Below, one piece after another: positions 57,101-64,000 of a DNA stretch of 64,000 nt (positions are counted from its first letter, which is position 1; every line of letters starts with the position of its first letter). Under the pieces are notes generated by a model. That model ran no database searches. It was not told the DNA's origin and saw only the letters and a program-made list of their open reading frames with translations. The stretch is from Haliclona indistincta. Taxonomy: Eukaryota; Porifera; Demospongiae; Haplosclerida; Chalinidae. Where the stretch lies: assembly GCA_964017065.1 (NCBI GenBank), contig OZ024790.1:8497864-8561863 (forward strand). Direction: 5' to 3'. The position numbers and the translations under genes are program-made.

Positions 57101-59005
57101 GACACTGTGTACTGCAGGTGAAAATTGAATTTGAATTACTTTTCAAACTGCTTGTGTAAACACGAATAACTTAATTGTACAGTCCTGTCATGTACATCAC
57201 CATCTTAAAATGACTATGTACAATGAAAGTGTATTTAAAATAAAACCAGGATGTTTACAATAACACTATAAAACCAAAATTCCTTCAAACCATAGCAAAC
57301 ACTCACCAGATGGAGCAACAGCCACATTACTGCGAGCACTGGGTAATGTATTAGTACCACCAAAGGATACTACAAAGATGGAGATTTCATTCGTTGCAGT
57401 TACACCAGTGATTGTGAGCATAGTGTTAGTAGTGGTCCCTGCACTGAGTATATCACCACCATCCACCTGATAGAACACCTCATAGCCATCTGGTACTGGA
57501 GACGAAGCATCCCATGACACAGTAACTTCAGTATCAGAGCTCCTACTAGCAGCAACATTAGGAGGTGTGCCTGAAACTGTACAATAAGAACTATTATGCA
57601 AATTTCATGGGTTAGATTACTTACCAGTGACCATTGCAGTAGATGAGTTTGGTGTCCCAAGAGTCACAACTTGTGTTGGAGTGTTATCATTTCTACCCAT
57701 CACGGTCACAGTGCACTCATACTCTCCTGCCTCTCTCTCCCTCACAGTCACTGTCACTCTGGTCACATCTGGCATGTCTGGTTCTGATGCATTGACAGAG
57801 TCTACATCACCATTCTGCACATACTGTGTTTGAAGAACCTCTCTAGAAACAGTGTACAGTGATGTATCCAGTGTCTGACTATCTCTTGTACATGTCACCA
57901 TGGTGGGTGGTCCATTGGAGGAGTTGAATGAGAGAGTGAAGACAGGTGGGTCAGCATCACGTGAGGATATGAGGGTGAACTGCATGTTTGTATCAACATT
58001 AGGACCATCTACATGTATACATAGTTAAGTAATAATTATTCTGGGTTTAAGATTACTGCTAATAATAACTGACAACAGTTAGTGTTGTAAACGTAATGAG
58101 GTTTAATTTTAGTTTAGTTATTGTTAAAGTAACATTGTTATTGTTTTTTTAGTTAAAAATTTGTTAACAAGAAAATTGAGCACATTCAGTTTTAGCTATA
58201 GTGAATTGTTAATAGCGTGTTATTAGTGTTTTAGAAATAAAATAATTACCTTCCAGCTGTGATAAGGTCTTGAAACATGCGTATTACAGCAATCACATGA
58301 AAATTATGCTATCAATTGCGTCTCACATGATTGGTTTTTGCTTTTTAACCACTTTACAATAACTACATGCTGGTGTAATTTTAGCTATTGTTAATAATTA
58401 CAACACTAGTATTGTGTATTCACCATAGTTGTCATATATATCTCCAGTATACACACCTGCTGTCAGTGTGTGAGTGATGTTCATCTCATCACGGATCATA
58501 CACTGCACTAGTCCAGTTCGATTGGTACCTCCTAGTCCAGTATCTCTCACCAGCCCCACCTGACCATTACAGGTCACCATCTGGTATGGCTCATCATCAG
58601 GTGAATCAATGTCCATTGAAGAGACTGCAGTGGATCCAGGAGGTTGGAACCACATGCCATTATTGCTGTCAGTATTAGCACTCTGACACCACAAGGCTAG
58701 AGTAGGACTCATGCTTTGATTAAGGCTTCTTGCTTCTATTTGACTAGCACGCAGCATCAGGTAGTCTGGTATAGGCTCTGAGGCCTCTTGAAAATACAAT
58801 CTCACTCCTAATAATGAAGACTAACTAATAATGAGTTATTGTACTACAAACTTGTTTAACTTTGAGTTGGTAGGTCAGTGTTGGGTATTACTGGTCCTTC
58901 AGTGATCATACCAGGAGTACAATTTTGTCCTAAAGAACTGGTCACCATCATCACGAGCATTATGATGACTAGCATAATCGACGCGATTTTGCTTAGCGCA
59001 GTCAT
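51176..59005 (-). CDS. Ig/FnIII transmembrane receptor paralogue C (complete, 20 exons)
   Basis: Exons: 58861-59005, 58424-58807, 57625-58008, 57307-57570, 56809-57111, 56426-56746, 56031-56354, 55150-55515, 54778-55092, 54335-54697, 53958-54284, 53477-53893, 53085-53420, 52622-52942, 52277-52573, 51903-52223, 51643-51823, 51510-51581, 51338-51403, 51176-51290. They total 5622 nt, giving 1873 residues. All extracellular junctions are phase 1. The domain order is signal peptide, two Ig-like, FnIII, nine Ig, FnIII, two Ig, a short Ser/Cys stalk, one TM helix (STGLIAAVAVFV...) and a KRRR stop-transfer. The tail contains YDIP, YDQP and YEQV tyrosine motifs, each on its own small exon. It is probably a surface recognition or adhesion receptor that signals through tyrosine phosphorylation (inference). 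The start at 59005 directly precedes the signal peptide; an ATG at 59059 is in frame. Confidence 0.88.
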
Positions 59006-59432
59006 GCTGAACAGCCTTATAGCTAGAATGCTGCGCTTTCTGTTCCGGTTTATAAGCATTGTTTATCAAACGTCACGTTCTTCGCTCCCACACGAAAATT
59101 AAGTTTAAATTTCGCGCGTCATTGGGTGTGGCTAGGTTCCACGTGTACGTGTGTGTAGTGTTGCAGCCGAGGTTGCAGCTACAGCAGCTATGCATGTGTA
59201 TGAGCCAGGATTTGCTGTTGCTTGCTGAAGAAGAGGTAGAGAGAAAAGATAGTTTGACAGTTGAGGACGTGGTACCAATGCGTGTCACGGTGTCAGCTAT
59301 TCGCTTGTCTTTTCTCTCTGGCTGGTAAGTTGTGGTCAGTGAGTGTGGGCATGCATAAGGGAGACTGGGCGTGTGTCTAACACTGCTCATCACTACACAC
59401 CATGCAGTACATCACATTTATTGATTTGCCTA
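59006..59432 (-). promoter_or_regulatory. Upstream region of copy C
   Basis: This matches the upstream regions of copies A and B block by block (GCTAGAATGCTGCGCTTTCT, TTAAGTTTAAATTTC, TGAAGAAGAGGTAGAGAGAA, TTGTCTTTTCTCTCTGGCTG). It is the only one of the two complete upstream regions that drives an intact reading frame. No specific transcription-factor site is assigned. Confidence 0.5.
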
Positions 59433-59492
59433 TTACACGAATAATAAACAATGTATGCTAATAATACTTTCTCTGCTTGAACATGCATGTGC
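59433..59492 (-). pseudogene. 3'-flank relic of a further receptor paralogue
   Basis: About 60 bp (AATAATAAACAATGTATGCT, then TTTCTCTGCTTGAACATGCATG) are the sequence found just downstream of the stop codons of copies B and C and relic D. At 59493 the match ends, shortly before a foldback element. It shows another unit once lay to the right of copy C. Confidence 0.65.
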
Positions 59493-59519
59493 CTAGAAGT
59501 ATGAACATTTGTTTCAAGC

Positions 59520-60717
59520 AGTATAGTAAAGAAAATAAAAAGATTTCTAACGAAATCAAAAGGATGTAGGGATAAATAAATCTGCTACTGGTCCACAATG
59601 TAAACCAACAAGGAGCAAGCATGGAATGGTAACACGATTGACTTGCTAACAGACCATAGATCCCTACATCAGTGGCTGTACATAACATTTTGACTATACT
59701 ATAATTATTTTGTCACAAGCTAAATTCAATTCAATGCATGTCAGGTGTCAGTCAATAGCAACTAGCAGAACTGCTGTAGTCAGCCACTGATGTAGGGATC
59801 TATGGTCTGTTAGCAAGTCAATCGTGTTACCATTCCATGCTTGCTCCTTGTTGGTTTACATTGTGGACCAGTAGCAGATTTATTTATCCCTACATCCTTT
59901 TGATTTCGTTAGAAATCTTTTTATTTTCTTGTTTGTGTCCTTTTTTCTTTTACAGTGAGTTTCAAATTTTTGGTGCAGTTCGAATTCAGCAAGATAATGT
60001 ATCTCTTTTTTGTTTCAATCATTGGTTTGGTTTGCTTTTCTTGATAATTGCTTTTTAACTTGTAGCTCCTAAATACTGAAACTAGCTCATGCATTCATGC
60101 ATGCTGAAGCCTGGATGCACAGCATACGAGCCCCGCCCACTCTGGTTTAGAGTTTTCTGTATGGCTGTGATACTATCTGGCAAGCAGCAGAACGGTGATA
60201 CTACACGAGCTTACTCTGTGAGTTGTTCTTCGAAGACTCCAGACGCCAATATGCGCTCTTCATACGGCGATACTCTACAAGTGTGTTTGGTCACGTGCGT
60301 ATTACGTAATCACAATAATGGCGTCAAACACTTAGCTGACAACTGTTCGTGATCGTGAGCTCGTCAAATGTATATCGTCGTTTCGCTAAAAACTAAGTTC
60401 AAAAGGCACATGCCAGGAGAATTTCACGACTGTTCGTGGGTGTTTTGGTCTCGACACTGCTCGCATAAAGGTGCTAGGCGAGTTGAAGAAAGAAAGTTTC
60501 ACCGTTTCCAGGTTCGTCACTTAAGTAACAATTTAGAGCAATCTCCTTGCTACTGTAAGATGGGGCAACGCCAGAGAGCAGATCTAAGTGTCTTTGGACG
60601 TATACAATTCATCACCAGGCGAAATAACAGCGTTTGAACGCTAATACATTGTATGTAGCCGCCATCTTTTTTTCTCGTTCATCCCTACATAGGGAGTCAC
60701 TACCGTGCCTCCCTAAT
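59520..60717 (+). mobile_element. Non-autonomous Helentron relative beside the receptor array
   Basis: Foldback module 59522-59937, middle segment to about 60310, arm to the terminal hairpin at 60691-60714. Here the purine microsatellite is almost absent (only GAAGAAAGAAAG at 60486-60497 before the conserved TTTCACCGTTTCC). The hairpin has one mismatched pair (AGGGAGTCAC against GTGCCTCCCT). No coding frame is supported. Confidence 0.75.
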
Positions 60718-61394
60718 ACCCTGGGTAACATTGATCTGTCTATGCTGACATCATGACCCACGGCAGGCGCGAACCGGACGACGGTGATGAGTGCCTACGT
60801 ACCCGATCTAGCTAGGCTAGCTAGCTAAAGAGTTTCCTACACTAAGGGAGGGCTGGGTAAACTCTTTAGCTAGCTAGGCTAGCTAGCTAAAGAGTTTCCT
60901 ACACTACTCGGCGTAAGCTGTACCCATAGGACCCCTGTGCTGTTGACAATTGGACATTGGTCATTGTAAAAGCTAGAAGCCTCTGTGATTGTGATATCGA
61001 CATCATCATCATGCAAGCCTGGGACCGTGGCCTAGTAGTCTGACGGACTGGCTTGCAGCCATGATCATCATAGTGTTCCACTGAGTTGTTAGTGTTAGTC
61101 TCTTCTTCATCCATTACAGTTGTAAGAAATATCATGTTGTCAACTCATACTCTCAACCTCTCTAACTAATTTAAACCTTTTCATTATTCTTGTGATTGCC
61201 GACAATAACATTCCATGTTCCTTGACTCTCTGTCTAGAGGCTATGCACCTTCTGATCTACTAGACTAGTATACCTGCTGCTCACAGAGCTGTAAAAATGA
61301 AATAAAAGCTAGCATAGAATACAGCAAATAAATTCAAACTGATAGTGATCAAAAAAGTAACAGGAACAAGTGAAGTAAAAAAGTTTTAATAAAA
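60718..61394. other. Intergenic region with short repeats
   Basis: Two direct copies of GCTAGCTAAAGAGTTTCCTA (near 60818 and 60880) surround an inverted AAACTCTTTAGCTAGC at 60859-60874. They can form a hairpin around 60820-60900. A 78-codon minus-strand frame (60899-61135) is acidic at its start and has no recognised domain. It is not called as a gene. Confidence 0.4.
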
Positions 61395-62140
61395 AAACTA
61401 AAAAGTGTAGGGATGACGCTTGCAAAAGTAAAGGAACAAGATGGTATGATGCTTGCAAAAGTAAAGGAACAAGATGGGATGCTGCTTGCAAAAGTAAAAA
61501 CAAGATGGGATGATGCTTGCAAAAGTAAAGGAACAAGATGGGATGCTGCTTGCAAAAGTAAAGGAACAAGATGGGATGATGCTTGCAAATGTAAAAGTCC
61601 CAAGTATCCCTACATCAGCGGCTTGAAGGAGGACGCAGTTCGATGAAGTAATTGACGGTTGTAAATAAATAGACTGAGGTATCTGTACGTGTTTAGGAGG
61701 ACGCAGTCCGATGAAGTAGTTGACAGTTGTAAATAACTAGATGTGTCTGTGTTTTGGAGGACGCAGTCCGATGATTAAGTAATTGACGGTTGTAAATAAC
61801 TAGAGGTATATATCTGTGGTTTAGAGGACGCAGTCCGATTAAGTAATTGACGGTTGTAAAAGGTATAGGAAGAGGATTCCGCTTCTGTCAGTTGCACGTC
61901 ATCGCAGCAAGCCGCTGATGTAGGGATACTTGGGACTTTACATTTGCAAGCATCATCCCATCTTGTTCTTTTACTTTTGCAAGCATCATCCCATCTTGTT
62001 CCTATACATTTGCAAGCATCATCCCATCTTGTTCTTTACTTTTGCAAGCAGCATCCCATCTTGTTCCTTTACTTTTGCAGGCATCATACCATCTTGTTCC
62101 TTTACTTTTGCAAGCGTCATCCCTACACTTTTTATTTTTT
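61395..62140. repeat. Foldback element with minisatellite arms
   Basis: The outer ends read GTGTAGGGATGACGCTTGC and its complement. The left arm (61410-61590) and right arm (61945-62125) are each built of about five or six copies of a ~34-bp unit containing GATGATGCTTGCAAAAGTAA and GGAACAAGATGG. The inner borders are ATCCCTACATCAGCGGCTTG (61607) and its complement (61911). The centre contains about four copies of a ~55-bp unit with GGAGGACGCAGTCCGATGAA. No coding function is likely. Confidence 0.8.
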
Positions 62141-62316
62141 TTATTAAAACTTTTTTACTTTACTTTAAGAATGAATGCATGCCCTGACATGGCTTGGAAA
62201 CTACACTTATCGATAGAGTTGAATGATAATGATCGTGTCATTCAACACTAGCTAGTTACAATGCAATGTGTCAACAATGTTTATCTAATGCTAATGTACT
62301 AAACTAATGTTGTGTT

Positions 62317-64000
62317 TTAAAGACTTGTCTCTTCATCCTCACTACCACTAGCATCAAAGGTCACTTCAGCTGTTTCAATATCATGGGTCTTGCGTATGGT
62401 TGATGATCGCTTTATCCGAATTTCAGAAAGATTTTTTGAAAGAGTCTTCACTGTATTATCATCTTCACCTGGTGGTGAGGTAATGAGGTCAACCAACAAG
62501 TCAGGAGCATCATCAATATCTGTTTCATTAATAGTAGAGGCATTGTTGACTACAACCAATTCATCATTGTGTTTCTTAACTGCTGCTTTCAAAGTATTAG
62601 AAGAAAATTCTCTATCAGTGGACAGCTTGGTACTAGCAGTGTTTCCGGATATCGAAGAATGTTTGATTTTTGATAAGTAAGCTCCTTTCTTGCTTTTAAG
62701 ACAAGGACACAAGAAATTATACCACAAGTTACGAGCATCACGATTAAGAGCTACAAAGAACACAAAGCGGAAGAAGCCCTGAAGAGAATTGAAGAACACA
62801 AACAACCATTGAATGGCAAAGGCAGCATAGATGTTAGTATCAGCTCCAACTACTGTAAACAGTAGAATAATCCATGAGAGCCCCAGTAGAGACATGAATC
62901 CAGCTAGCAATGCAAGTAGTTTGCAAGTGTCTTTGGATGACATGGGAAATTTTGGTTTGTTTTGACTGCCCTTAAGAGCCAAGTTGCTCTTTTGTTGGCT
63001 GACTTTTAACCTAATGACTACATAGCTTGATGCAATGAAGATACAGGCATTGAAGAGAATGACGAGAATAATTGGAACAAGAAATGCTCCAAAGAACACA
63101 CCAACTTCACTGATGAAGCAACTGCAAGAACGAAACAAAATTAAAATTCTGTGTATTCATGAAAACTCACAATCCTCTATAGCTAGTTGTGTTAGATTGT
63201 GTGATGTAGTAGTCAGGATTAATACTCACAGATATTACCACTGGTAGCAGAGGACAAGCTGCAGAATCATCGTTATAATTTATAATGCTAATAATCATTT
63301 CAAGTTGTAATTTGACTTACCCCAACAGACAATTGAAACAATCACCATATAAAGTGTCGTTGCCTTCTTGAAGACAATCACCAGCTTTTGAAAGAGAAGT
63401 ACAGCTTCAGCACCCATCCACATCCAGACCACCAGGATGAGGTAGTGAAGGAGCACACCCACAGTGATACAACCAGCTCTGTTCTCAGTACGACCAATAC
63501 CAGCCACAAACACTATCAACATGAGCAACATTGACACTGCTAGCTGTACATGAAACTTAGTCACATCTCTTTGTCGAAAGGTCCTGAAAAGAAAAATTAG
63601 GTTCATGTGATTAATCATTAGTACATTGTTACCTAAATGCCAGGTAAGTTAATAGCATGATGACCAATCCTATTAAAGAGAACAGAACTCCAACGTATGT
63701 TGTAACATCAAGTGCTAATATGTATTCATCTGGTAGTACTGTAACATTTTCATTACCACCTTGCAGTCGAACAGAAATGTCCTACAATTGAATGTTTATT
63801 AAGATAGCAGTGTTAGTGTAAAATTAAGAACTTGTTTACCACAAGGCAGGCAAAGTTTGTGAGGTGGTCACACTCACAACTTGCTACATTGGTTGATCGA
63901 TTGAAGGATGTCAGATTGCAGCCACCAGTATTCCAGTCACCATTACCATCTAACAACCATTATTCACTTTATGTAATTTAGAAGATTAGAAACTTACTTG
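62317..64000 (-). CDS. Adhesion G-protein-coupled receptor, 3' part
   Basis: Exons from the 5' side are 63840-63949, 63633-63782, 63321-63583, 63171-63258 and 62317-63121, with GT-AG borders. Upstream exons lie beyond the right edge; a donor at about 63993 marks the previous one. The first exon ends with a GPCR proteolysis site (CECDHLTNFACLV), including the HL-T cleavage position. It is followed by TM1, then TM2-TM3 in the third exon, TM4 in the short exon and TM5-TM7 in the last. TM7 has the FNSLQGFFRF signature of the adhesion class. The cytoplasmic tail of about 130 residues is Ser/Thr-rich and ends EDEETSL. The protein is expected to self-cleave and signal at the plasma membrane (family knowledge). 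Confidence 0.92.

Noticed and set aside
60899..61135. 78-codon minus-strand frame
   Set aside because: No domain, signal peptide or splice context. It could be a small gene, but the evidence is insufficient.
61395..62140. CRISPR array-like spacing of ~34-bp repeats
   Set aside because: Units are contiguous minisatellite copies without unique spacers, arranged as inverted arms in a eukaryotic genome.

Overview
The window looks like nuclear DNA of a sponge (demosponge, Amphimedon-like). This is inferred from four things: very short introns (61 nt in three paralogues), one-domain-per-exon Ig/fibronectin-III receptor genes, an adhesion GPCR with a GPS site, and dense mobile DNA including a Helentron. 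The species cannot be fixed from the sequence alone. There are no rRNA genes, convincing tRNAs, CRISPR arrays or bacterial operons.

The main theme is a minus-strand array of paralogous transmembrane Ig/FnIII receptors. Copy C (51176-59005) can be assembled into 20 exons totalling 5622 nt (1873 codons plus stop). It encodes a signal peptide, about 13 Ig-like and 2 FnIII domains, one TM helix and a tyrosine-rich tail. Copy A (left edge to 3815) has one frameshift and runs off the window. Copy B (4348-21772) is a pseudogene: a 10.4-kb transposable element splits one Ig exon, two other exons are frameshifted, and a second element separates it from its promoter. Relic D (44319-45073) and a 60-bp relic at 59433-59492 show that the array once had at least five units.

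Region by region: 1-4347 holds copy A, a TIR element in its intron 2, and its upstream region. 4348-21772 is copy B with the nested 10.4-kb insertion at 7383-17788. That insertion carries a small TIR element, two members of a TGCCTCGGTGG-ended family, a 360-bp direct repeat, two tandem THAP-domain elements, a 103-bp satellite and subterminal repeats. 21791-24607 holds a TIR-flanked reverse-transcriptase ORF and a second retroelement fragment in the copy B promoter. 25094-33937 is a Helentron-like rolling-circle transposon (HUH Rep, helicase, OTU). 34494-35690 is an 8-TM protein gene. 36750-39435 is a nested palindrome of non-autonomous relatives of the Helentron. 39876-43644 is a two-exon membrane-protein gene with another relative in its intron. 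44319-45073 is relic D, 45750-47300 a POT/SLC15-like transporter, 47743-51001 an ankyrin-repeat gene and 51176-59430 copy C with its upstream region. 59520-62135 holds more foldback elements, and 62317-64000 an adhesion GPCR.

The receptors, the GPCR and the ankyrin protein would fit cell-surface recognition and signalling. The tandem, partly decayed receptors with tyrosine-motif tails are a plausible but unproven immune or allorecognition family. The mobile DNA is largely one interrelated system: an autonomous Helentron, several non-autonomous copies sharing its ends, and foldback modules bounded by an 11-bp motif.
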